This document shows, piece by piece, positions 1 through 7,536 of a DNA stretch of 14,877 nucleotides. Numbering within the stretch: position 1 is the stretch's first letter; the number at the start of each line of letters is the position of its first letter. This stretch comes from Planctomycetaceae bacterium (GTDB lineage Bacteria; Planctomycetota; Planctomycetia; Pirellulales; Thermoguttaceae), in the NCBI GenBank assembly GCA_031282385.1, contig JAITDV010000612.1, positions 1 through 14,877 of the forward strand, written 5' to 3'. Position numbers and translations under genes: made by a program. The notes under the pieces were generated by a model. It did no database searches. It was not told where the DNA came from and saw nothing but the letters and a program-made list of their open reading frames with translations.

Positions 1-31
1 GTATTTTTAGGTTAGAGAAAAGGTCTATTAC

Positions 32-48
32 AAAGTGTGAACAGTTTA
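32..48 (-). repeat. Isolated left end of the ~100-bp ACTGTTC repeat family
   Basis: The stretch reads AAAGTGTGAACAGTTTA. This is the reverse complement of the left terminal repeat of the larger elements at 2589-2687 and 9024-9127, and it matches the end of the element at 6160-6271 exactly. No internal stem-loop or right end is visible, so it is a solo end or the tail of a copy truncated by the window border. Strand is given relative to the elements at 2589 and 9024. Confidence 0.6.
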
Positions 49-65
49 GATTGAATCAATCTAAA
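45..65. other. 10-bp inverted repeat upstream of the glycosyltransferase
   Basis: TTTAGATTGA and TCAATCTAAA form 10-bp arms around a single base, about 80 bp upstream of the glycosyltransferase start. The symmetry resembles an operator or a small hairpin. It abuts the repeat end at 32-48, so it may simply be the insertion flank. Only the symmetry is observed; a regulatory role is a guess. Confidence 0.3.
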
Positions 66-147
66 ACGGCGGATAATTATACAAACTAAACAACAAATTA
101 CCAGAAACTATAAAGAACCTCGATTTGTAGAACCATAATAAATTATT

Positions 148-1215
148 GTGCGATTAGCTTTTTGTATTACGGAGTTGAAAGTTGGCGGTGCGGAGCGGGT
201 GATGTGTGAGCTTGTGGTTCGTCTTTTTGAGCGTGGGCATTCTGTAACGGTTTATTCTCTTCAACCGCGACCGGTTGGCGTTTCTTGTGTTCCGCAACTT
301 GAATCAGTCGGTATTCCAACTAAATTTCTTGACATGGACGGCATGTTTTCAATTTTTAGCGGTTTTAACAAGTTGCGAAAATTATTGAGAGCTCAATCGC
401 CGGATATTTTTGTTTCGTTTATGTTTCATGCGAATTTTTTAGGACGTTTTGCCGCTTATTGTGCGGGAGTGAAACATGCCGTGTCTTGTATTCGGGTTGC
501 GGAGCGGTCGGCAAAATGGCATTTATTTTTGGATCGGTGGACGAATAGATTAGTTGAGAAATATATTTGCGTGAGTGATTCTGTTGCGGAATTTTCAAGA
601 GATATTGTAGGTTTACCTGCGCAGAAAATTTCAGTTATTCGCAACGGCATAATCATTCCGCCGAAAATCCCAAACGAAACCGGTAACAAAATAATTTTTG
701 TTGGTCGGATCGATTATCAAAAAGGAATTGATTGGCTTATTCAGACACTTCCGATGTGGTTGTCGAAACTTGAGGGTTGGGAGTTGGTGATTGTCGGCGA
801 CGGCGTTTGGCGGAACAAGTTGGAAGAGCAAATAGATGAATCGTTAAGAAGTCGGGTAAAAATAATTGGTTGGCGGCTGGATGCAAATGAATTGATTGCA
901 GAGTCAAAAATTCTTTTGCTGACATCCAGATGGGAAGGGATGCCAAATGTGATTTTGCAGGCAATGAGCAACGCCAAACCTGTTGTAGCAACTAATGTTG
1001 AAGGAGTTGCTGAATTGCTGGGAAATTTAGCAGAACAACAAACATGTCAATTCGGCAACACCGAACAATTTGCACAAAAAATCCTGAACATTGCAAATAA
1101 TCCCGAACTTGCCCAAACACTTGGTCTGGAAAACAGAACAAGAATAATATCTGACTTCTCCATCGATAACATGGTACAACAATACGAGCAACTTTTATTA
1201 GAAATAAATTCGTGA
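148..1215 (+). CDS. GT4-family glycosyltransferase
   Basis: A 355-residue protein with the GT-B architecture of family GT4 retaining glycosyltransferases, which move a sugar from an activated nucleotide donor onto a lipid, polysaccharide or protein acceptor at the cytoplasmic membrane. The N-terminal acceptor domain opens with the hallmark GGAERVM (residues 13-19). The donor domain begins with FVGRIDYQKG (184-193), followed by LVIVGDG and the signature EGMPNVILQAM. The usual E-x7-E here reads E263-x7-Q271, with glutamine in the second position; this is a visible substitution of unknown effect. Length is normal for the family. The start is GTG at 148, which leaves only a dozen residues before the GGAER motif, as expected. 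No clear Shine-Dalgarno sequence precedes it. It stands alone, so acceptor and product (surface polysaccharide or glycolipid) cannot be deduced. Confidence 0.9.
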   Translation: MRLAFCITELKVGGAERVMCELVVRLFERGHSVTVYSLQPRPVGVSCVPQLESVGIPTKFLDMDGMFSIFSGFNKLRKLLRAQSPDIFVSFMFHANFLGRFAAYCAGVKHAVSCIRVAERSAKWHLFLDRWTNRLVEKYICVSDSVAEFSRDIVGLPAQKISVIRNGIIIPPKIPNETGNKIIFVGRIDYQKGIDWLIQTLPMWLSKLEGWELVIVGDGVWRNKLEEQIDESLRSRVKIIGWRLDANELIAESKILLLTSRWEGMPNVILQAMSNAKPVVATNVEGVAELLGNLAEQQTCQFGNTEQFAQKILNIANNPELAQTLGLENRTRIISDFSIDNMVQQYEQLLLEINS

Positions 1216-1265
1216 TATAATCTCAAAACATTTTTTGACCGAAATCTCCATTAACCAAAATCAAT

Positions 1266-1314
1266 TACTGTTCGTACCATAAATTGCGTGCCTCAATTTA
1301 TACTACGAACAGTA
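1266..1314. repeat. Palindromic copy made of two right ends of the ACTGTTC repeat
   Basis: Two 21-bp arms (1266-1286 and 1294-1314) pair with two mismatches around a 7-base loop (CGTGCCT). Each arm matches the right terminal repeat of the larger elements (TACGAACAGTA preceded by AAATTTATA). The unit is therefore two right ends facing each other, with the internal hairpin lost. The next bases, 1316-1330, resemble a degenerate left end. As RNA it would form a strong hairpin about 50 nt after the glycosyltransferase stop, without a clear U-tract. Confidence 0.75.
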
Positions 1315-1464
1315 TCACCCTTGAATTTTCTGTCTTTAAGTTATTATGTTTGTCATTTTCATAAAGTCCTTTTTGTAACTGACGTCCCTTTGTCTGTTGC
1401 AAAAAATGAAAACCCTATAAAAATTCAACAGTTTAAATAATTCCCAATAACCCTAATAAAATTT

Positions 1465-2352
1465 ATGACCCAACAACTCAAACTCCAACAAAAAGCTAAA
1501 GAACTTCTTACCAACAAAACAGTGAATGTAATAATTGGTTACGGTGCGCCGATAAATCAACCCGGTTTGATTTTAGTAACAGATTCGGCAGATGTTGATC
1601 AATTGATTTGGAACGACCGATGTGTGCAGAATCTTGCGGTGTATTTACAGCGAAAGGAAGTGCGGGCATTGGGCAAAGCTGCAATAGTTGTCAAAGGCTG
1701 CGATGCAAAGTCGCTTGTGGTTCTGGAAATAGAGAATCAACTTGATCGTAATTCAACGTTTGTGATTGGTATGGAATGTTGCGGCGTGCGGGTTGGTTCG
1801 ATTGCAGCGTCAAAAGATACGCCGCCGACTATAACATTCGCCCCAAAATGCTTAACGTGCGAAGTCAATAAACCGCTCCATTGCGACTTCGTCATAGAAC
1901 GCGACGAACCCGCAACCATGCAACCCGATTCGGCAAAACGTTACGAACGATTGAACAAATTGATGTCGATGAGTGTTGAAGAACGTTTGGAATATTGGAA
2001 GTCGGAATTATCGCGTTGTATCAAGTGTTATGCTTGCCGTCAAAGTTGTCCGTTATGTTATTGTGAAGTTTGCGTAGTTGACAAGAACCGACCAATACGA
2101 ATAGATACTTCCGCAACATTACAAGGTAATTTCGCATGGAATATCTTGCGGGCATTTCATCTTGCGGGACGATGTGTTGGTTGTTCGGCGTGTAGTGAAG
2201 CATGTCCTGCGGGAATCGATCTTGACTTGTTAAATCTGTCGTTGGCAAAAGCAGCAGAAGAAAATTTCAATCACAAAGCCGGATTAGACCGCTCCGCAAA
2301 TCCGCTAATAGGAACTTTCTCGCCGGAAGATCATGAAGAATTTATAAGATAA
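1465..2352 (+). CDS. FrhB/FdhB-like 4Fe-4S dicluster electron-transfer protein
   Basis: A 295-residue soluble iron-sulfur protein. The N-terminal two-thirds resembles the beta subunits of F420-reducing hydrogenases and formate dehydrogenases: it has VKGCDAKSLVVL and a following IGMECCGVRVG (C105, C106), then C129, C132 and C140. The C-terminal third carries two ferredoxin-type clusters: C185-x2-C188-x2-C191-x3-C195-P with extra cysteines C198, C200 and C203, and C237-x2-C240-x2-C243-x3-C247-P. This suggests at least two [4Fe-4S] centres passing electrons between a redox enzyme and a carrier. No hydrogenase, Hdr or formate dehydrogenase partner lies in the window, so donor and acceptor are unknown. 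The ATG at 1465 has no obvious ribosome binding site, but there is no better start. The family call is from motif recognition; the specific role is uncertain. Confidence 0.8.
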   Translation: MTQQLKLQQKAKELLTNKTVNVIIGYGAPINQPGLILVTDSADVDQLIWNDRCVQNLAVYLQRKEVRALGKAAIVVKGCDAKSLVVLEIENQLDRNSTFVIGMECCGVRVGSIAASKDTPPTITFAPKCLTCEVNKPLHCDFVIERDEPATMQPDSAKRYERLNKLMSMSVEERLEYWKSELSRCIKCYACRQSCPLCYCEVCVVDKNRPIRIDTSATLQGNFAWNILRAFHLAGRCVGCSACSEACPAGIDLDLLNLSLAKAAEENFNHKAGLDRSANPLIGTFSPEDHEEFIR

Positions 2353-2512
2353 CTGCTATCTATTCAGCCGCGTACGTTTTTTATCGTAAACAGTTTATAA
2401 AGTAAACAACCCTCATTTATCAAATTCACATTAGGCAACTTCTAAAAACCTATTTTTTACAGAATTATCAAAATTTTCAGAATAGACAAATTTAGACAAT
2501 AAATTTATTTTA
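2353..2512. other. AT-rich spacer, left part of the 4Fe-4S protein to priA gap
   Basis: The gap between the 4Fe-4S protein gene and priA is about 480 bp; the rest of it holds the two repeats listed separately. This part contains CTATTCAGCCG (about 2358-2368), a motif also found near 11195 and 14766. It also has AAACAGTTTATAA near 2390, which resembles a decayed ACTGTTC-repeat end. I see no coding potential. Confidence 0.4.
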
Positions 2513-2575
2513 TCCACAAATTGACACAAATTTGCACAAATTATTTAATTCGTGATTTTTCGTACAAATTCGTGG
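2513..2575. repeat. Imperfect hairpin of CACAAATT / AATTCGTG repeats
   Basis: Three tandem 9-11-bp units based on CACAAATT are followed by a rough reverse-complement copy based on AATTCGTG, ending in CGTGGA. The arms, about 30 bp each, pair imperfectly, and several differences are G-to-A or C-to-T changes, as in an ageing repeat. Similar CACGAATT-type repeats are, from memory, scattered in environmental genomes. It is probably a decayed mobile repeat with no coding capacity. Confidence 0.55.
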
Positions 2576-2588
2576 ACACAATGAGTTT

Positions 2589-2687
2589 TACACTGTTCCC
2601 TTAAATTTCATTTACCGCCGCCAGCTTACCTATCGGAAGCAGGCTTTTACGCTCTTGAGTCATGCGATTTATATTACGAACAGTATA
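2589..2687 (+). repeat. Near-full copy of the ACTGTTC terminal-inverted-repeat element
   Basis: About 99 bp. It runs from ACACTGTTC at the left, through TTAAATTTCATTTACCGCCG and an internal stem-loop (CCAGCTT, loop ACCTATCGG, AAGCAGG, one mismatch), to a TTTTACGCTCTTGAGTCA stretch and the right end ATTACGAACAGTATA. It matches the element at 9024-9127 in the same orientation and the one at 6160-6271 in reverse. It lies in the spacer upstream of priA. No open reading frame is inside. Confidence 0.85.
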
Positions 2688-2832
2688 GAAGTTTCCATTA
2701 GTAACAAGCAGAACACCTCCACGCGTACCTTCATGCCATTATTTTTTGTTCAAATTTTGTAACAATAATTCTTATCAAATTTATTATCCAAAAAATAAAC
2801 AGCTACAATTACAATTACATATTACTCTAAAA

Positions 2833-5505
2833 ATGTCCCAGCCAACTTTTTTTGGTTCTGAACCTGTTGCGTCTGAATCACAATCATCTGCAACATCTGA
2901 CAATTTGCCGGTTTGGGAGTTAGATGATTTGGCGAATCGATTAGTTGCGCGTGTGGTATTTCCAAGCGGATATAATGCGGCACTTGATTATTTTGTCCCG
3001 CCTGAACTCGAAAATATAATTGAATCCGGAATGCGCGTAATGGTACCGCTTGGACGCGGAAATAGGTTGACGGCGGCGTACTGTATTGACATACAAATTT
3101 TCAGTGAAATGCCGCCGCACTTGAAAAACAAGTCTCTCAAATCCATACAATCAATAATCGATAATCGGCGCTTACTAGATGACAACATGATTCGGCTCAC
3201 TCATTGGATTGCAGACGAATACATTTGTCCAATCGGTCAAGTCCTCGAAGCAATGTTACCCGCCGGCGTTCGTTCTAATGCCGGTACCCGCTTGACAACT
3301 GTTTTATACGCTGCCGAAAACGTAGACAAATTGATAAATTATTTGCAGCAAAAATCTCTTGCTCCAAAAAATACAACACAACGAATTTCTGTACAAAAAT
3401 TGTCCGCACAGCCAATTTCTTCCAACAAAACAACACCAAACAATGACTCTGAACCCGTCTTGACAATTAAACAACTTCACATCCTCGAAACGTTACGAAA
3501 CAGCGATCAACCATTGACGTCACCTGAACTGCAATTTGCTGCTAAATGTTCATCCGCGCCGATTGACACATTGAAACGTCTCGGCTTAATACGCATGAAA
3601 ACAATCCGCCGTGAAAAATTTGAACCCGAATCACAACCAACGACAATCCAAACAATCGAACCTTACAAGTTAAGCTCGGATCAAATCAACGCACTTGCCC
3701 AAATCAAAAAAGCAATAGAACAACATCAACATAAAATTTTTCTACTGCACGGCGTAACAGGCAGCGGTAAAACTGAAGTTTACATTCAGGCAATTCAAGA
3801 AGCAGTATTGTACCGGCGTCAAGCAATTATCTTAGTACCGGAGATAAGCCTGACGCCGCAAACAGTTGGCAGATTTAAAAGCCGATTTCGTGATGTTGCG
3901 GTGTTGCATTCGCACTTGACGGATTCAGAAAGACATCATCAATGGTCAATAATCGCAAGCGGTAAAATTCAAGTTGTTGTCGGTACACGAAGCGCGATTT
4001 TTGCGCCGTTACCGCAACTTGGTTTGATTGTAATTGATGAAGAACATGAAAGCTCGTTTAAACAAGGAACTGCGCCGCGTTATCATGCCCGTGAAGTTGC
4101 GGGCAAACGTGCCGAATTTGAAAATATTCCTTTGATTCTCGGCTCGGCAACACCATCAATGGAATCATGGCACGCAGTAACAACTTCACAACTGTCAGCG
4201 CAATTTGCCCGTGAACAAGATAAGTTGCAGGACAACAATCCAATTATTGTAACGAATAATCAATCACACAACTCACCAAATCAAATTACAGATAATAAAT
4301 CAGATGAAACGTCATCGTCATCGTTTTCGTATGAGCTTATTTCCATGCCCGCGCGGGTGAAGGGATTAAAATTGCCGCGAGTTGAGATTGTTGATCTGCG
4401 TGAAGAAGTCAGAACAAAATCCACTCACGGTGCAATTCACAGACAATTACACGGAGCTATTGACGAAACAATAAAAGATAACGGACAAGTGATATTGTTG
4501 TTAAACCGCCGCGGATTCTCAACGCATATCCAATGTCCAGCGTGCGGCGAAGTTGTTAAATGCGAAAATTGCGATGTTTCGCTCACACATCATCGAACAG
4601 AAGAAATCGCGTTGTGTCATTATTGCGATTTTCAAATTCCCGCGCCGACTTATTGCAAGAAATGCGGTTTCGTCGGTATCAATTATCAAGGATTCGGCAC
4701 GCAAAAATTAGAACTTGAGATTAAGAATCGATTTCCTGGAGTATCGGTTTTGCGAATGGATACCGACACAATGCGCGGACACGGCACACATGAAAATGCA
4801 CTATCACAATTCCGCGAAGGAAAAGTACAAATTTTACTCGGTACACAAATGATCGCAAAAGGACTGGATTTCCCAAATGTAACGCTTGTCGGCGTAATCA
4901 ACGCAGATACGGCATTGCATTTGCCGGATTTCAGAGCGGCAGAACGAACTTTTCATTTGATTACGCAAGTAGCAGGACGAACCGGCAGAAGTGAACGAGG
5001 CGGACGAGTAATCGTGCAAACTTTCACTCCAGACCATCCGGCAATCCAATCAGCCGCAACTCATAATTACATAAAATTCGTACAACAAGAACTACCAATA
5101 CGAAAATTACTCTCTTATCCGCCATTCTCAAAAATGATCAGAATTGTTATTCGCGGAGAAAACGAAAGACAAACTGCCGATTTTGCTAATGAATTTACAA
5201 AAAAATTGAAATTCATAGAAGAATCACAAATAAACACACCATTAAAACAACCAGAATTATTGTTACAAAAAAATGAAGAAAATAAACAATTACAAAATTC
5301 CAAATCAATTGCTAAACCATGTAAAATTCTAGGACCAGCTCCAGCACCTTTTGCAAGATTACGCGGATTTTATAGATTTCATTTACATATTTACAATGAA
5401 GACAAAAATAAAATCCTCTCAATTGTTCGCAATACCGCCGTATCAATAAAAACACCAGATAAAATCCAATGGATAATAGATGTTGACCCATTAGATATGC
5501 TGTAA
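2833..5505 (+). CDS. priA: Primosomal protein N' (replication restart helicase PriA)
   Basis: An 890-residue superfamily 2 helicase that recognises abandoned replication forks and reloads the replicative helicase. The N-terminal DNA-binding domain starts at VARVVFPSGYNAALDYFVP. Walker A is GVTGSGKT (307-314), Walker B is DEEH (402-405), and LGSATPSMES follows. The zinc region has eight cysteines in four CxxC pairs between 568 and 611, then QMIAKGLDFPNV and QVAGRTGRSERGG. Two low-complexity insertions stand out: an Asn/Ser/Gln-rich stretch after the ATPase lobe (nt about 4190-4330) and a Gln/Lys/Asn-rich one near the C-terminus (nt about 5220-5310). The frame is open from 2746, but the extra 29 residues are low-complexity and unlike PriA, so ATG 2833 is preferred. 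Neither start has a clear Shine-Dalgarno. The stop codon overlaps a repeat end and faces the stop of the next gene. Confidence 0.95.
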   Translation: MSQPTFFGSEPVASESQSSATSDNLPVWELDDLANRLVARVVFPSGYNAALDYFVPPELENIIESGMRVMVPLGRGNRLTAAYCIDIQIFSEMPPHLKNKSLKSIQSIIDNRRLLDDNMIRLTHWIADEYICPIGQVLEAMLPAGVRSNAGTRLTTVLYAAENVDKLINYLQQKSLAPKNTTQRISVQKLSAQPISSNKTTPNNDSEPVLTIKQLHILETLRNSDQPLTSPELQFAAKCSSAPIDTLKRLGLIRMKTIRREKFEPESQPTTIQTIEPYKLSSDQINALAQIKKAIEQHQHKIFLLHGVTGSGKTEVYIQAIQEAVLYRRQAIILVPEISLTPQTVGRFKSRFRDVAVLHSHLTDSERHHQWSIIASGKIQVVVGTRSAIFAPLPQLGLIVIDEEHESSFKQGTAPRYHAREVAGKRAEFENIPLILGSATPSMESWHAVTTSQLSAQFAREQDKLQDNNPIIVTNNQSHNSPNQITDNKSDETSSSSFSYELISMPARVKGLKLPRVEIVDLREEVRTKSTHGAIHRQLHGAIDETIKDNGQVILLLNRRGFSTHIQCPACGEVVKCENCDVSLTHHRTEEIALCHYCDFQIPAPTYCKKCGFVGINYQGFGTQKLELEIKNRFPGVSVLRMDTDTMRGHGTHENALSQFREGKVQILLGTQMIAKGLDFPNVTLVGVINADTALHLPDFRAAERTFHLITQVAGRTGRSERGGRVIVQTFTPDHPAIQSAATHNYIKFVQQELPIRKLLSYPPFSKMIRIVIRGENERQTADFANEFTKKLKFIEESQINTPLKQPELLLQKNEENKQLQNSKSIAKPCKILGPAPAPFARLRGFYRFHLHIYNEDKNKILSIVRNTAVSIKTPDKIQWIIDVDPLDML

Positions 5506-5520
5506 AGTATGAGCAGTTTA
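5504..5520 (-). repeat. Repeat end filling the convergent gap after priA
   Basis: AAAGTATGAGCAGTTTA differs at two positions from the left-end sequence AAAGTGTGAACAGTTTA seen at 32-48 and 6255-6271. It begins inside the priA TAA stop and ends one base before the stop codon of the opposing gene, so the repeat end is the whole intergenic space. Confidence 0.5.
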
Positions 5521-6096
5521 TTAATTATCCGGCGTCTCTATTAGTTCTATTTGTGGGAAAATATCATTTGGTTCGGATGGTTGATTGGGGTCAACTGCTT
5601 GTTCGATTTTTTTTGTGTCTGTTTGCGATTCGTATTTTTGGAGTCGTGCAGGCGACAGCAAATACGCCAGTACAAGTGTAACAAGAATTGCACCGGTAAC
5701 CGATAAAATAATTGTAACAATTAATGTCTTTCGTTCTTTTTGCCGCTTTTGCTCAATAATAGACTTGACCAAAGAGCTATTTTGCAAATGTTCTTTTTCA
5801 GCTTTAGCTTCCTCCGCCATTGCCGCAATATTGACTGGCGGCGGTATATTTGGTCGCGACGGTTGCGGCGGCGCAACAACAGATGGCGGTTTCGGTCTTG
5901 CCGTTTTTTTTGTTATTGCAGCAATCGGTTCGTTATCGTCGTCGTCGTCCTCAGGCGGCAAAAGTATGGCAATTTCTTCGGCACTTAATTCACCATTTTT
6001 TTTATTCGGCGGCGGCGGCGGTTGATGTTGAACATCGCGTTGTTCAGACGATGACGATTTGGATAATGATGGCGGTGGAGGCGGCGAAGGCGTCAT
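5521..6096 (-). CDS. Proline-rich single-pass membrane protein, function unknown
   Basis: A 191-residue protein I do not recognise by name. Residues 1-90 are a disordered, low-complexity arm. It has two polyproline runs (PPPPP near 5-9 and 26-30), a Ser cluster, an acidic run (EDDDDDNE, 49-56) and more Pro-rich sequence. A charged helix follows (about 92-123, AEEAKAEKEH and KRQKERK), then one hydrophobic segment (about 124-147, TLIVTIILSVTGAILVTLVL) and a short polar tail. The basic residues just before the hydrophobic segment predict the Pro-rich arm in the cytoplasm and the tail outside. The opposite strand also carries a long open frame (5585-6025), but its Arg/Phe/Ser content looks like a shadow of the proline codons. 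ATG 6096 is the only good start, and no strong ribosome site is visible. It converges on priA and could be a scaffold or envelope-associated protein, but that is a guess. Confidence 0.72.
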   Translation of the reverse strand: MTPSPPPPPSLSKSSSSEQRDVQHQPPPPPNKKNGELSAEEIAILLPPEDDDDDNEPIAAITKKTARPKPPSVVAPPQPSRPNIPPPVNIAAMAEEAKAEKEHLQNSSLVKSIIEQKRQKERKTLIVTIILSVTGAILVTLVLAYLLSPARLQKYESQTDTKKIEQAVDPNQPSEPNDIFPQIELIETPDN

Positions 6097-6159
6097 ATAT
6101 TTTATAAAAAATAATTATGTTAAATTTTTTTGTTAATATTCAATGGACTGTTTGAAAGT

Positions 6160-6271
6160 TACGAACAGTACACTGTTCGTACTATAAATTGCGTGACTCA
6201 AGAGCGTAAAAGCCTGCTCTCCGATAGTTAAGCAGGCGGCGGTAAAGGAAATTTAAAGTGTGAACAGTTTA
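6160..6271 (-). repeat. Full ACTGTTC element, reverse orientation, plus an extra right end
   Basis: The best-preserved copy. It has the right end at 6171 (CACTGTTCGTACTATAAATT), the spacer GACTCAAGAGCGTAAAA, the stem-loop GCCTGCT...AGCAGGC at 6212-6237, GGCGGTAAAGGAAATTT, and the left end ending TGAACAGTTTA. An additional right end (TACGAACAGTA, 6160-6170) abuts it head-to-head, making a palindrome ACGAACAGT-AC-ACTGTTCGT. The left end stops 3 bases from the stop codon of the downstream dehydrogenase gene. Confidence 0.88.
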
Positions 6272-6274
6272 TAA

Positions 6275-7486
6275 TTATTGAATTGATTTTAAAAGTTCTA
6301 TGATTTCCTGTTCAGATAATTTTTTTGGGTTTCCTGTCATACTTGAGCCTTTGGAATTTTTGGCAATTATTGGTATCATACTTTGGTCGATATTTAAGTC
6401 TGATAATTTTCGTGGAGTACCAAGTTGATTGCAAAGAAATTCTACGCGTTCAATTAATTTGTTTGTTGCAATTTCATCCTGTACGTTTGGGTCAAGCTTT
6501 AAAAGTAAACGTCCCAAATGCCCGTAACGCTCTTTACAAATTTCCGCATTGACCCGCAACGTTGACGGCAACATCAACGCACACGCAGCTCCATGCGGCA
6601 CTCCGCAATAAACCCCTAACGCCGGCGCAATACCATGCGCCATTCCTAATCCTGCATTGGCAAGTGAAATCCCCGACAATAACGCCGAATGAGCCATTTT
6701 GCAACGGGACTCAATATCATTCGGATCGTTGACCAATTTCGGTAACGCCTCAAAAGCATACAATAAACCTTGTTCAATCAAAGCGTCGGTAAATGGTTGA
6801 TGCCGTTTGCTAACATAACTTTCAAAAAGTTGCGTAACTGCATCCATGCCTGATTCTGCCGTCACACGCTTAGGACAACTCAACATCAATTCCGGATCAA
6901 CAATCACAACTTGCGGAAGTAATCTATCATCTCGCAAACTTTTTTTAAACGCATGTAAACCGGCGTTGAGATCGGATTGACTTGAAGAGATAACGGCGTT
7001 TTTGGTAGCTTCGGCGCCGGTTCCTGCGGTTGTTGGTATTGCGACAACGGGCAATGGTTTTGCGATTAATTTTAAGCTGAGACCTACACCTTCGAGGTAA
7101 TTTTTTATTGAGGTTGATTCTTTATTTTGTTGTGTAATCATTGCTGCGGCGCTTTTGGCGAGGTCTATTGCAGCGCCGCCTCCGATTGCTATTACGGCAA
7201 AGTCATTGAAATTATTTTCCAAAGAAATTTCCGTCCGGATACGCAAAGTTAAATTATCAACATCGGTTGTTGTAGGTTCGTGCGAAATTGTTTCTAAAGC
7301 TAACACGGTTACGCCGGACGATTCGATATTACTGACAATCAATGACAACATACCGTTGCTTTTGAGTTTTCGCGAACCTGAGATAACAACTGCGCGACTT
7401 GCAATTTGTCGTATCACTTTACCCGCCTCTGTTCGGCGCCCCGCACCAAAAACAATCTTCGGCGGCAACAAAAGATCATAATTCAT
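6275..7486 (-). CDS. Iron-type alcohol dehydrogenase family protein
   Basis: A 403-residue group III (Fe-dependent type) dehydrogenase, a cytoplasmic NAD(P)-linked enzyme acting on alcohols, aldehydes or hydroxy/oxo acids. It has FGAGR (13-17), the nucleotide-binding GGGAAIDLAK (102-111) and PTTAGTGAE (151-159). The metal site of FucO-type enzymes is D-x3-H...H-x13-H; here it is D215-x3-Q219, with H284 and H298 in AHG and PHG contexts. The second ligand is therefore glutamine. I recall the GMDAxTQ variant from a subset of the family, so this looks like a subfamily trait rather than damage, but metal and substrate may differ from FucO. Length is typical. The start ATG 7486 precedes the standard opening MNYDLLLPPKIVFGAG; upstream is TGGTGTGAT rather than a strong ribosome site. 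It stands alone, so its pathway is unknown. Confidence 0.92.
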   Translation of the reverse strand: MNYDLLLPPKIVFGAGRRTEAGKVIRQIASRAVVISGSRKLKSNGMLSLIVSNIESSGVTVLALETISHEPTTTDVDNLTLRIRTEISLENNFNDFAVIAIGGGAAIDLAKSAAAMITQQNKESTSIKNYLEGVGLSLKLIAKPLPVVAIPTTAGTGAEATKNAVISSSQSDLNAGLHAFKKSLRDDRLLPQVVIVDPELMLSCPKRVTAESGMDAVTQLFESYVSKRHQPFTDALIEQGLLYAFEALPKLVNDPNDIESRCKMAHSALLSGISLANAGLGMAHGIAPALGVYCGVPHGAACALMLPSTLRVNAEICKERYGHLGRLLLKLDPNVQDEIATNKLIERVEFLCNQLGTPRKLSDLNIDQSMIPIIAKNSKGSSMTGNPKKLSEQEIIELLKSIQ

Positions 7487-7536
7487 ATCACACCATTAAA
7501 TTCATATAATTTTACACATTAAAAAAAACATAATAT

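Noticed and set aside
62..67. DDGVGM instead of DNGxGI in the MutL ATPase motif (residue numbering)
   Set aside because: The GHKL requirement is D-x-G-x-G, which is met. As far as I recall, DDG variants are ordinary in MutL, so it is not an anomaly.
5585..6025. 146-codon plus-strand frame opposite the proline-rich protein
   Set aside because: It is the antisense of Pro/Asp-rich codons, giving Ser, Phe, Gly and Val runs. It has no ribosome site and lies wholly inside a better minus-strand gene.
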